This document shows, piece after piece, positions 53,004 through 60,940 of a stretch of DNA of 64,000 nucleotides (its first letter is position 1; the number at the start of each line of letters is the position of its first letter). The translations under genes were made by a program, and so were the position numbers. Source of the DNA: an uncultured Clostridia bacterium (lineage in GTDB: Bacteria > Bacillota > Clostridia > Christensenellales > Borkfalkiaceae); the NCBI GenBank assembly GCA_944342025.1, contig CALVMD010000007.1, forward strand, positions 16,142 to 80,141, written 5' to 3'. A model generated the notes under the pieces. The model saw only the letters and a list, made by a program, of their open reading frames with translations, was not told the origin of the DNA and did not search any database.

Positions 53004-54361
53004 CTGTAAGTATCCTCCCTCTTATAGGACGGTGAAAGGACGTAGGCGATCAGCGAGAAAGTGCCCGTGATCAGGAAGATAAGTATGCTGACCGACGACG
53101 CGATGCCGTAATATTTGCTCCCCCCTCCGAGCGCGAGATTATACAGCCAGTTGATGAGCAGGTCCGTGCTGTTGGCGTTGAAATATTCCGTATTGTTGAC
53201 CAACCCGTTGCGCAGGAAGAAAGAGGTGCCGAAATTGTTGAAATTGCCGATAAATTGAGTGATGATGATCGGCATCGTCGCAAAGAACACGAACGGGAGC
53301 GTGAGGGCGAAAAACTGTTTCATCGCACTCGCGCCGTCGATCTCCGCCGCTTCGTACATGTCCTTGTTCATGTTCGAGAGAACGCTCGTGGACAGGAGCA
53401 TGGAGGAAGGGATCGTGACCCAGGTATTGACGAGCAGGCAGACGAAGCGCGCCCAGCCCACGGAATTGATGCCGAGGAAGTCGATCCGTGCGCCCTCGCC
53501 CCACAGCCGCACGATGAGCCAGTTGATCGGCCCCATGCCGCTGAACATATAGCGAAAACCGATCATCGTGATGAAGCCCGGCACCGCATAGGCGAGAATG
53601 GGGAACGCCCTCCACAGTTTTTTGCCCTTGACGCACTGCTTATTGACGAGAAGCGCGAGGCACAGCCCGCCGAAATAACTCAAAAACGTCGACAGTATCG
53701 CCCAAATGATATTCCACAGGAAAACCTTTCCGATCGTATTGATGTACGTCGTGACGGTGAAAATGGTCACAAAATTTCCGAACCCGATCCAGTCGACGAG
53801 TCTCGGCGGCGCAATCGTACCGCTGTAATTGGTGAAAGCGGTGAGCACCGTAAATATAATGGGCAAAACATTGAAGATGATGACGCCTACGACGGGGAGC
53901 GCGAGCGTGACCATGTAAAATTTTTCGTCGAGGAGCGATTGCAGCGACTGTTTGAAATTGTTCGCCGGACGCCCCTCCGACAAACGCTTTGCTATGTTGT
54001 TCGCGTCTTTCACGTTTTCGTAATACAGAAAGACCGTAAAAGCAATCACGAACACCGAGGCGACGCCGCGTATGAGCATGGTGATGGAGTTATCCCCTTC
54101 GATCCCCATGACAGGATCGCCCTGCATCGTGCCGAGCGTAAAAAGCCCGATCAGATCTCCCGCTCCCATCAGCGCAAAGTATACAATCAGCACAACTTCC
54201 GCCAGAATCAGGAGCAGGCCCTTTCCGAGCTGCTTATTCCTGATCTGCCCCGCGCCCATGAAGATCATGGAAAGTTTTGCCGAAGGTTCGCAAGTCTTTA
54301 AAAATTCTTTCAGTTTTATGAACGGCGATACCGCCTTCTCCCGCAATGACGCTATACTCAT
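53000..54361 (-). CDS. malF: MalF-like maltodextrin ABC permease
   Basis: 453 residues, intact. N-terminal extension with three helices (about 45-125) as in firmicute MalF/MdxF, then the permease domain (about 160-450). EAA loop: KDMYEAAEIDGASAMKQFFALTLPFVF near residues 352-378 (pieces DMYEAAEIDGA and FFALTLPFVF). Would import maltodextrins with MalE and MalG; here MalG is truncated and MalE frameshifted, so the importer may not work. Confidence 0.9.
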   Translation of the reverse strand: MSIASLREKAVSPFIKLKEFLKTCEPSAKLSMIFMGAGQIRNKQLGKGLLLILAEVVLIVYFALMGAGDLIGLFTLGTMQGDPVMGIEGDNSITMLIRGVASVFVIAFTVFLYYENVKDANNIAKRLSEGRPANNFKQSLQSLLDEKFYMVTLALPVVGVIIFNVLPIIFTVLTAFTNYSGTIAPPRLVDWIGFGNFVTIFTVTTYINTIGKVFLWNIIWAILSTFLSYFGGLCLALLVNKQCVKGKKLWRAFPILAYAVPGFITMIGFRYMFSGMGPINWLIVRLWGEGARIDFLGINSVGWARFVCLLVNTWVTIPSSMLLSTSVLSNMNKDMYEAAEIDGASAMKQFFALTLPFVFFATMPIIITQFIGNFNNFGTSFFLRNGLVNNTEYFNANSTDLLINWLYNLALGGGSKYYGIASSVSILIFLITGTFSLIAYVLSPSYKREDTYR

Positions 54362-54378
54362 GTTTTCCCCTCCTCTTC

Positions 54379-55834
54379 TCAGCCGATCTCCATCGCACCC
54401 CGAATGTTCGTTACCGTATCGGAAAGGAGCGATTTCAAGGAATCATCCGTCTGATAAACGCTCGGCTGGCCTCTGCCCGTGACCGTTACGTCGTCGGCGA
54501 CGAGCGCGAACATTGAACCGACGGACGACCACACGAACAAGCGCACGCACGGAGGGCATCATCGTCACACGATCCGCTTCGACGCGGTTGTAGACCATTT
54601 CGCTGTAGGCGTTGGTATCATCCGCCTCCGCCGCATCCTTCCGTGCAGGCACGACGCCAAGCATGGACGCGCGTTTGACGACCTGTTCGTATTTTGACGC
54701 GAAATCGACGAACAGCAGGCTCGCTTTGGGCGCCTTTGTGTAAGAGCTGATCGCATAGCCGTTTACCCCGCCTATCGTGGTCATCTCGAAAGTGGCGGAA
54801 TCCGCATCGTCCAGATCGCCCGATTCGGGAAGGGCGGGAACATCGGCGACCTTCAGGTTTTCGCGCGCCTTGTCCATTGCGGCGCTCTCGGAAAGCCCCT
54901 CCGTGCGCTCGTATTCATCGGCGAGCGCGTTCAAAAATTTGACGTATACGTCGGGCGTGGTGATGGTCGCGAGATATTTGCCGCTGGCGATGCCGTTGTA
55001 AGCCTGCACGGTATAGGCGTCGCTCGAAGCGTCGCTGTCCATGACAGACGCAAGATCCTGCATGACGCGCAGACCTTTGTATGCTTCTCCGTTTGCGAGC
55101 CCGATATCGTCCGTAGAATCCCCGAAAATATACGCGCCGTAGGAAAGGAGGAATCCGAAATTAAAATATTCGTTATTCAGCGAGTGCACGTACCCGTAGA
55201 CGGGATTGTCGTTGGTGGAAGTTGCGCGGACTTCCTTGCTGTATTCGTACAGAGAAGCGTACGACTCGAGCACGTCGGGCGTGCCGTTTCCGTCCGCATC
55301 CGGCTGGTCGGCAAACTTATCCGCACGATAGAACAGTACGAGCGTCTGCACGTTGATGGGTACACCGAACTGCAAATCCATATCGTAGCGGTTCATGGAA
55401 AAGGTCGCGGAAACCCTTTCGTCCAGCTTCCCCTCTCCGTAGATGTCCAGTTTTTCGGTCGGCAGCGGCAGAACGTGCCCGTTCTCCGCATAGCGCATGA
55501 TGACGTCGTTGGCGTTGTACAGCACATCCGGGCCGTAACCGAGCGGGCCGTTCGTTTCGAGATCGGTGTACTGGCTCATGTTCGCGTCCTCCGCCTTGAT
55601 GCCGTATTCGGCATACTCCGCGTTGAACGCCGCGATCAGCTCATCGAAATACCCTTCGTCGACCGCCGTGTCGTTGTCGAGGATCTTCAGCGTAACGTTC
55701 TGCTCCGGCTCGCCCTCGAATTTCGCCATCAGCTCTTCGTACGAGACCGAAGAACCCGTTCCGCCGCCCCCGCACGCAGAAAAGAGCGTTAAACACAGCG
55801 TTGCTGCGGCCAAAACCGCGATTGCCTTTTTCAT
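54379..55834 (-). pseudogene. maltodextrin-binding lipoprotein MalE-like, frameshifted near the C-terminus
   Basis: Lipobox LFSAC (Cys21) and family 1 features (VTLKILDNDTAVDEGYFDEL, GYGPDVLYNANDVI, VNGYAISSYTKAPKASLLF). The frame from the ATG at 55834 is normal up to VTMMPSVRALV near 54535, then turns into an Arg-rich stretch ending at 54443. Reading with one base removed restores a natural ending (SSVGSMFALVADDVTVTG, SLKSLLSDTVTNIRGAMEIG) that stops at 54379-54381, just before malF. So one extra base in the GTGG near 54525-54535. Only about 50 residues are affected. Could be a true mutation or an assembly error. Confidence 0.8.
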
Positions 55835-57510
55835 AGTCTTCCTCCTTTAATAAGATCGATTATCATAAAATCATACGATTTTATTTCCCTTTCTTTGCCG
55901 CCGAGCACACGGCGGATAACGCTGCCCGTATTATTGACAGCTAGCAGCAGATCCCCGCGCCTGATCAGCAGCAGCCCGCCCTGCGCCGCGTAGTTGATCT
56001 CCTCCGAAACGATTTTTTTCCGCACACCGATCAGCCTCTTGACCGCGGCAAACACCGTTTTGTTCCAATGCGATTCGTCCCAATCGAATGTGCGGCGGCA
56101 GTCGGGGTCATACCCGCCTTCCATCCCGATCTCCGTGCCGTAATAGATGCAGGGCATCCCTACCGAAAAGAACAGGATCGCCAGCGCGCAGAGAAGGCTG
56201 CGCACGTCTTTCCCGCTCTTTTTCGCGAGAGTCAAAAAACGCTCGGTGTCGTGGCTGTCCAATAAATTGAGCATCATGCGGTTGACCTGGTCGGTGTTGC
56301 GCATGAGGATATGCGAAAGCCTGTCCGCCATTGCCTGCGCGTCGAATACGTCATACACGAGATAATCGAGGCAGGCTTTGGTGAGGGAATAATTCATGAT
56401 CCCGTCGTATTCGTCGCCGCGAAGCCAGGCGTACGCATCGTGCCAGTTTTCCGCGATGAGAATGACATCCGCCTTCGTACGCTTGATCTCTGCCCGGAAC
56501 CGCCGCCAGAACACGTCGGAAACTTCGTCCGCCACGTCCAGACGCCAGCCGTCGATCCCGTATTCTTCGATCCAATATTTCCCGACGGAGATGAGATATT
56601 CCTGCGCCGCGGGCGTATTCGTGTTAATTTTGGGCATATAGGTACAGCCCGCAAAATGTTCGTAATTCCCCTTTTCCGGGTCAGGTTTATCGCCGCGGAT
56701 GAAAAACCAGTCGTAATACTTCGATTCCCTGCCCTTTTCGACCACATCGCGGAAAATCGGGTTCTGTTCGCTGCAATGGTTGAAAACGGCGTCGAGGATA
56801 ATGCGCATCCCGCGCGCGTGCGCCTCGGAAGAAAGGCGGCGGAAAGCCTCGTCGCCGCCAAACATGGGATCGACGCGGAAATAGTTGCAAATGTCGTATT
56901 TGTGATTGGAACAAGACTCGAAAATGGGAGTGAGATACAGCGTATTGACGCCCAGCTCCTGCAAATAATCGAGCTGTTGCCGTATTCCGTCGAGGTCGCC
57001 CCCCGCAAAGCTTTTCGGGTTCGGAATGTCTCCCCATTTCAGATTGACGTATTCCTTTTTATCCTGTGTATCCCCTACAAAGAAACGCTCGACAAATATC
57101 TGATAGACGATCGCCTGTCGCACCCAAGATACCTCGCGGTGCACGTCGCCCGGGTTGATATACGGGCATTGGAAAAAGTTGAAATAACCCAGTTTAAAGT
57201 TATATTCTTCCGTTACGCCGTTTTCCGAAAAATAGAAATCCCCCTCCTCCGTATGCAGAAGAAAAATATACGCGAGACGGGTATCCGAAAGCGCCATCTT
57301 GATGCAAAAATAGTCGAAAAGGTCATCCGAGCAAAGCAAGTACATCGGGCTTCTTTCCCTCTTTTCCGTCCATTCGTACTTCATCGAATAGATGATGTCC
57401 GCAGAGCGGACTTCTCCCTTTGCCGCGCGCAGGCGGATCGTCAGCTCGTTGTCGGAAACGGGAAAGCTGTAATTCGATTTGATTGCATGATAGACCGCTT
57501 GCTTGTTCAT
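55831..57510 (-). CDS. GH13 neopullulanase/cyclomaltodextrinase-like amylase
   Basis: 559 residues, no signal peptide, cytoplasmic. An N-terminal beta domain (1-125) as in GH13_20 enzymes, then the barrel: GGDLDGIRQQLDYLQELGVN, DAVFNHC (240-246), nucleophile Asp325 in GWRLDVADE, acid/base Glu354 in LIAENWHD, and Asp421 in LLDSHDTERF. Hydrolyses alpha-1,4 (and perhaps alpha-1,6) bonds in imported maltodextrins. First gene of the operon; its stop overlaps the binding-protein start. Preceded by a promoter with an operator-like repeat facing a divergent LacI regulator. Confidence 0.92.
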   Translation of the reverse strand: MNKQAVYHAIKSNYSFPVSDNELTIRLRAAKGEVRSADIIYSMKYEWTEKRERSPMYLLCSDDLFDYFCIKMALSDTRLAYIFLLHTEEGDFYFSENGVTEEYNFKLGYFNFFQCPYINPGDVHREVSWVRQAIVYQIFVERFFVGDTQDKKEYVNLKWGDIPNPKSFAGGDLDGIRQQLDYLQELGVNTLYLTPIFESCSNHKYDICNYFRVDPMFGGDEAFRRLSSEAHARGMRIILDAVFNHCSEQNPIFRDVVEKGRESKYYDWFFIRGDKPDPEKGNYEHFAGCTYMPKINTNTPAAQEYLISVGKYWIEEYGIDGWRLDVADEVSDVFWRRFRAEIKRTKADVILIAENWHDAYAWLRGDEYDGIMNYSLTKACLDYLVYDVFDAQAMADRLSHILMRNTDQVNRMMLNLLDSHDTERFLTLAKKSGKDVRSLLCALAILFFSVGMPCIYYGTEIGMEGGYDPDCRRTFDWDESHWNKTVFAAVKRLIGVRKKIVSEEINYAAQGGLLLIRRGDLLLAVNNTGSVIRRVLGGKEREIKSYDFMIIDLIKGGRL

Positions 57511-57587
57511 TGTCTTTTCCTCTTAATTGCATTTCTGCCGTCGTGGACGGCAGAAACGGTCATGACCGTTTTTTCCTTCACTTCAAT

Positions 57588-57618
57588 ACTTAACTGTTTA
57601 AGTTAAACTGTTAAGTAT
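57588..57618. promoter_or_regulatory. operator-like repeat in the GH13 operon leader
   Basis: TACTTAAC ... GTTAAGTA outer arms enclose two direct AACTGTTTAAGT/AACTGTTAAGT words, at and downstream of the transcription start. A further palindrome AACGGTCATGACCGTT (57555-57570) and a hairpin CTGCCGTC/GACGGCAG (57535-57553) lie closer to the gene. The divergent LacI-type protein is the likely binder of one of these. Confidence 0.6.
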
Positions 57619-57646
57619 ATTCTATCACAAAAAAACCATTTGTCAA
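57619..57646 (-). promoter_or_regulatory. promoter of the GH13/maltodextrin operon
   Basis: TTGACA (57641-57646), 16-bp spacer, TAGAAT (57619-57624). The expected start near 57612 falls inside the operator-like repeat. Confidence 0.78.
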
Positions 57647-57664
57647 TACCTTTTTCAAAAATTT

Positions 57665-57718
57665 TTTGAAAAATCTTTCAGACGCCGGGAATTTGAAAAA
57701 TCTTTCAGACGCCGGGAA
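57665..57718. repeat. perfect 27-bp tandem duplication
   Basis: Two exact copies, 57665-57691 and 57692-57718, each starting TTTGAAAAATCTTTC and ending GCCGGGAA. They lie in the 293-base divergent region between the GH13 operon promoter and the lacI promoter. Confidence 0.9.
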
Positions 57719-57746
57719 AGCGATAAATAAATCGTCATTTTTCATT

Positions 57747-57775
57747 TTGACATTTTCATATAATGTTGGTATAAT
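57747..57775 (+). promoter_or_regulatory. promoter of the maltodextrin-locus lacI gene
   Basis: TTGACA (57747-57752), 17-bp spacer, TATAAT (57770-57775), reading into the gene at 57804. Confidence 0.88.
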
Positions 57776-57803
57776 ATAGAAAAACAATGGCAAGGGAAAG
57801 CCT

Positions 57804-58661
57804 ATGACGAAAAGAGCCACCATCCGGGATGTCGCACGGGAGGCGGGTGTGTCTGTTGCCACCGTTTCGTACGTCCTGAATAACAGACCCAATCAAAAAA
57901 TTTCTGACGATACAAAGAAAAAAGTACTGCAAATAGCAAACCTTTTGCAGTACTCCCCCTCTTTTGCCGCAAAGCAGCTCACCACCGGCAAGAGCAATAT
58001 CATCGGCATTCAGATCGGGCGTTATGCTTTGCGCAATACCGATCATTATGATTTGATCAATGTTTTGATCGAACTGTTGCTGCAAAAGGGATACAGCACG
58101 ATCTTTTTACCGCCGATCAAGGGCGATATGCTGGAACCGCAGCCGAATATCGACGGTATTATCTGCCTGGATCTTTCGCAACGAGAATTCGAGCTTTTAA
58201 GCAACAACTATCTTGTTCCCATCGTTTGCTCGGATATGATCGTGAATCACTATCTGTTCTTCCAGATCTACAGCGATTTTTCCGCTCTTCCCGAAAAGCT
58301 TGCCGATTTCCCGAATTATACTGTCCTCTCGGCGCGGCCGCACAATGAAAATTATGCGGACTTTCTCGCGGAATCGCTGAAAGGGCACCTTTGCTTTTGC
58401 GATAACGCGCAAATGCTGTTCGGCCATATCCGGCAGACGCCGCCTCCCTACGTCACGTTGGGCGAATACCTGTCGCTTTGTGCGCTTCTCTCCGTACCGA
58501 AAAAAAATGTACTGCCCGTTCTTTCCACTGCTTCGTACGATTTTCCCGTAACGCCGTTTTACCGCATCGATCTCGCGCCGAAGGCTTCAAAGCTCATCGA
58601 TGCCATGTTCGACGCGATGGCGCGCAACCCCGTCGACCACGATGTGCGCGTATCGATTTAA
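57804..58661 (+). CDS. short LacI-family regulator of the maltodextrin locus
   Basis: 285 residues, about 50 shorter than usual. Helix-turn-helix ATIRDVAREAGVSVATVSYV (residues 5-24) and hinge are intact; the sensor domain starts IIGIQIGRYALRNTDHYDL and is abbreviated in its second half (after YSDFSALPEKL). The C-terminus YRIDLAPKASKLIDAMFDA looks like a natural family ending, so it is probably a compact version, not a truncation. Divergent from the GH13 operon. Likely maltodextrin-responsive. Confidence 0.88.
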   Translation: MTKRATIRDVAREAGVSVATVSYVLNNRPNQKISDDTKKKVLQIANLLQYSPSFAAKQLTTGKSNIIGIQIGRYALRNTDHYDLINVLIELLLQKGYSTIFLPPIKGDMLEPQPNIDGIICLDLSQREFELLSNNYLVPIVCSDMIVNHYLFFQIYSDFSALPEKLADFPNYTVLSARPHNENYADFLAESLKGHLCFCDNAQMLFGHIRQTPPPYVTLGEYLSLCALLSVPKKNVLPVLSTASYDFPVTPFYRIDLAPKASKLIDAMFDAMARNPVDHDVRVSI

Positions 58662-58700
58662 CTTTGGCAACATTCCGCTTTTTATCCAAGTCACGTTTTG

Positions 58701-58734
58701 AAAAGGAACCGACGTTTTACCGTCGGTTCCTTTT
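58701..58734 (+). terminator. intrinsic terminator of the lacI gene
   Basis: AAAAGGAACCGACG (58701-58714), 6-base loop, CGTCGGTTCCTTTT (58721-58734), then ACTTTT. Forty bases after the lacI stop. Confidence 0.88.
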
Positions 58735-58845
58735 ACTTTTCTAATTTAACTCTATCATTATGATTACGCGCAAAGGGTAATATTGCAACACTATACACTT
58801 CAAAATATCTTTTTTCTCAAAAACATACTCCTAGTAGTTAAAGCA

Positions 58846-58885
58846 AAGAAAAGCGGCCGCATATTTCTGTGCAACCGCTCTTCTT
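58846..58885. terminator. hairpin terminator of the defence-island transcript
   Basis: AAGAAAAGCGGCCGC (58846-58860) and GCAACCGCTCTTCTT (58871-58885). In the minus-strand RNA all 15 positions pair if G-U is allowed, and TTTGCTTT follows; on the plus side TTTTATTT follows. The rest of 58662-58976 holds no gene. Confidence 0.65.
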
Positions 58886-58976
58886 TTTATTTATAATTTT
58901 TTCCATTTTGATACTAAAATCACTTTAAGGTTTTTTCACTTGTCCAAACATAGTTATGCAGTTTCTTCTTCAAAAA

Positions 58977-59560
58977 TCAGTTTTTTCTACCGTCCGTAAT
59001 AGAATAAATCGAAATATCTGAAAAAGCTTCTGAGTATTTCTCCATAAAAGTCCCTTTCATAGTTTCAATATATTCCTCTATACTTAAATCATTTCTAATT
59101 TTTACAAGAATTTCACTGTTTTTTTTGTTTGTTTTAATTAAAGAAAATTTTAAGTCTTCCGACAAATTATTGGGCGGATCTACTATTGCGTTATAACCAT
59201 ATAATCTGTTATCAAACAATATTATTTCCTTACCGCAATGAGGACAAAGGGCTTTAACCACTTTAATTTGAAAAGGAATAAAATTATCTGGAAGTTGAAT
59301 TTTTTTCGACCTATGCCTAAAAAACCTTTACTACAGAGAAATATATTTCCGTTTTTATCACTATAAGCCTCTCCGTCATATTTTCTCATCAATTCATCGA
59401 ATTCTTTTCTCTTTTCTTTTTCTTCTCGGGACTCTTCATTTTCTAAGAGTTGAAACTCCTTTGTATTGCATTCGCATTTAATCATAAAAGAAATACTATT
59501 CGACTTGTTTTGTATATTATAAGCAACCTTATTAAGATAATTAGGCATAATATCGAACAT
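58977..59560 (-). CDS. unknown zinc-ribbon-like protein split by a -1 frameshift at A7
   Basis: Two overlapping frames read as one protein of about 194 residues. The first part (from 59560, MFDIMPNYLNKVAYNIQNKS, with IKCECNT) ends usefully at FLGIGRKK; there the minus strand has CGA AAA AAA TTC. Stepping back one base gives IQLPDNFIPFQIKVVKALCPHCGKEIILF, which runs to 58977. Cys pairs CEC and CPHC suggest a zinc site. The A-AAA-AAA run is a classic slippery site, so programmed slippage, a real one-base loss or a sequence error are all possible. AT-rich, last gene of the HsdR/DUF4238 transcript. Family not recognised. Confidence 0.65.
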
Positions 59561-59573
59561 AATAATCTACTCC

Positions 59574-59691
59574 TTAAAATAACCATTTTGCAATTCGAGC
59601 AGCCCATCCAATAACTTTATAAGTAGTATTAGGATTACTTGCAAGTAATTTTATTAACTTGTTGGTCTAACTGTTTTAAAAAATCAAACAT
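59574..59691 (-). pseudogene. tiny ORF, intact only if frameshifted
   Basis: ATG at 59691 overlaps the end of the DUF4238 gene by eight bases. It reads MFDFLKQLDQQVNKI and stops at 59635. A shift of frame at AATAAAATT gives LLASNPNTTYKVIGWAARIAKWLF, ending at 59574 just before the next gene's ribosome site. The whole would be a 38-residue amphipathic-looking peptide. Either a degenerate small gene or chance. Confidence 0.4.
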
Positions 59692-60913
59692 TTAAATCAC
59701 CGCCATATCTTTCTTCGATTATTTTATATAAATTTGTATAGTCAACGCGGGGTGTATAAGGATACGAATTATCTTTCTTATACTGCACTATACTTCTGAC
59801 GGCTTTTCGCAGGGAAGAAAAGCCTAAGTGCGTATTTATCCTGTCCAAAAACAGCTCGTTGCAGTATCGCGTTTCTGCCGAGGTAAGTTTCTTGATATCA
59901 TAAATATACAAATCGTCAGGGTGGTACTGCGGTAACCCATCTTTCAAAGGCAACTTATAATTGTTATAATTGGGGGCATATAAATTTTCATTGGGCAATT
60001 CGGTCAAATCTTTTAATTTTGGCATCTTATAAAGCCATGAATACATTTGCCTGAACTTATAAAAGGGCGATATTTCAACAATCATACGCTTTGCCGATAT
60101 AGGATACATCTGAAAATTTTCGTGGAAAAATTCTTGTAAACAAATCTGATTTTGTAATAACTTAATGAATTCAGAATGCTTTTCCTTTTTTAATAAATCT
60201 ATCAAAAACAATAATTTCTTGCTATTGTGAACCGTTACTCCGTTCCAATCCTTTTCATTTTCGGAAGTCATGCCTATATCTGTAATTACAAATTCGTCGT
60301 GTTTGTATTCCGAATCCCAAAAGGCAAGATAACCTGCCGCAATTATTTGCGACCACCTGTGCGCGGGATATGTTTTGTCGGGGTGTTCCAAAATTTCCTG
60401 CGGAGAACCGTCTGTATCTAATATTACATTCAGAGTGCGCATCCAGTAATCATACGGAGTTTCTCCGGAAAATTGTTTTTCCTCAAAAGGCGGTTGCATA
60501 TCCTTGATGCCTCTTTCACATTTTTCCGCAGAAATATTATTTTGACGACAATAATTGCGCCAGTGCTCTGCCGAATCTACATAAAACCGTTTCTCTTTCT
60601 GCAAAAACGGCTCATTACCTAAACTGCGCAAAGTAGAAATCAGAATAAATTTTTTTACTAACTTCAATTCAGTCCTGTTCAATTCAATTATTTTTTCGGC
60701 TTTAAGCAACTTGTTGGCGAGAAGATTACCAAACTGTGATTCAAGTTTAAAGTTAAGATTCTTCTCCGTATCGTCATCATAAAACCCTTTCTGCGAATAT
60801 GCCTTATCCACCTTTATATCTTCGGCAAGTTCCCCCGTATGAATATTATACAGGCTGAGTTTATCGCTGAATTTTTTTAGGATAAATCGCGGAACATAAT
60901 GCGAATACATCAC
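59684..60913 (-). CDS. DUF4238 family protein
   Basis: 409 residues; opens MMYSHYVPRFILKKFSDK, the HYVPRFYLKxF signature of DUF4238. Mostly alpha-helical, cytoplasmic, no known catalytic motif; RWSQIIAAGYLAFWDSEYKHDEFVITDIGM (pieces) in the middle is also typical. DUF4238 genes are common in restriction and defence islands of unknown mechanism. Follows hsdR by 27 bases in the same AT-rich block. Confidence 0.82.
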   Translation of the reverse strand: MMYSHYVPRFILKKFSDKLSLYNIHTGELAEDIKVDKAYSQKGFYDDDTEKNLNFKLESQFGNLLANKLLKAEKIIELNRTELKLVKKFILISTLRSLGNEPFLQKEKRFYVDSAEHWRNYCRQNNISAEKCERGIKDMQPPFEEKQFSGETPYDYWMRTLNVILDTDGSPQEILEHPDKTYPAHRWSQIIAAGYLAFWDSEYKHDEFVITDIGMTSENEKDWNGVTVHNSKKLLFLIDLLKKEKHSEFIKLLQNQICLQEFFHENFQMYPISAKRMIVEISPFYKFRQMYSWLYKMPKLKDLTELPNENLYAPNYNNYKLPLKDGLPQYHPDDLYIYDIKKLTSAETRYCNELFLDRINTHLGFSSLRKAVRSIVQYKKDNSYPYTPRVDYTNLYKIIEERYGGDLNV

Positions 60914-60940
60914 CTGATCCCCCTTTCCTTAAATAGCCCC

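Noticed and set aside
57611-57892. A 93-codon minus-strand frame with a repeated FPASERFFK peptide.
   Set aside because: The peptide repeat is only the 27-bp DNA duplication translated; the frame overlaps the lacI promoter and gene start.
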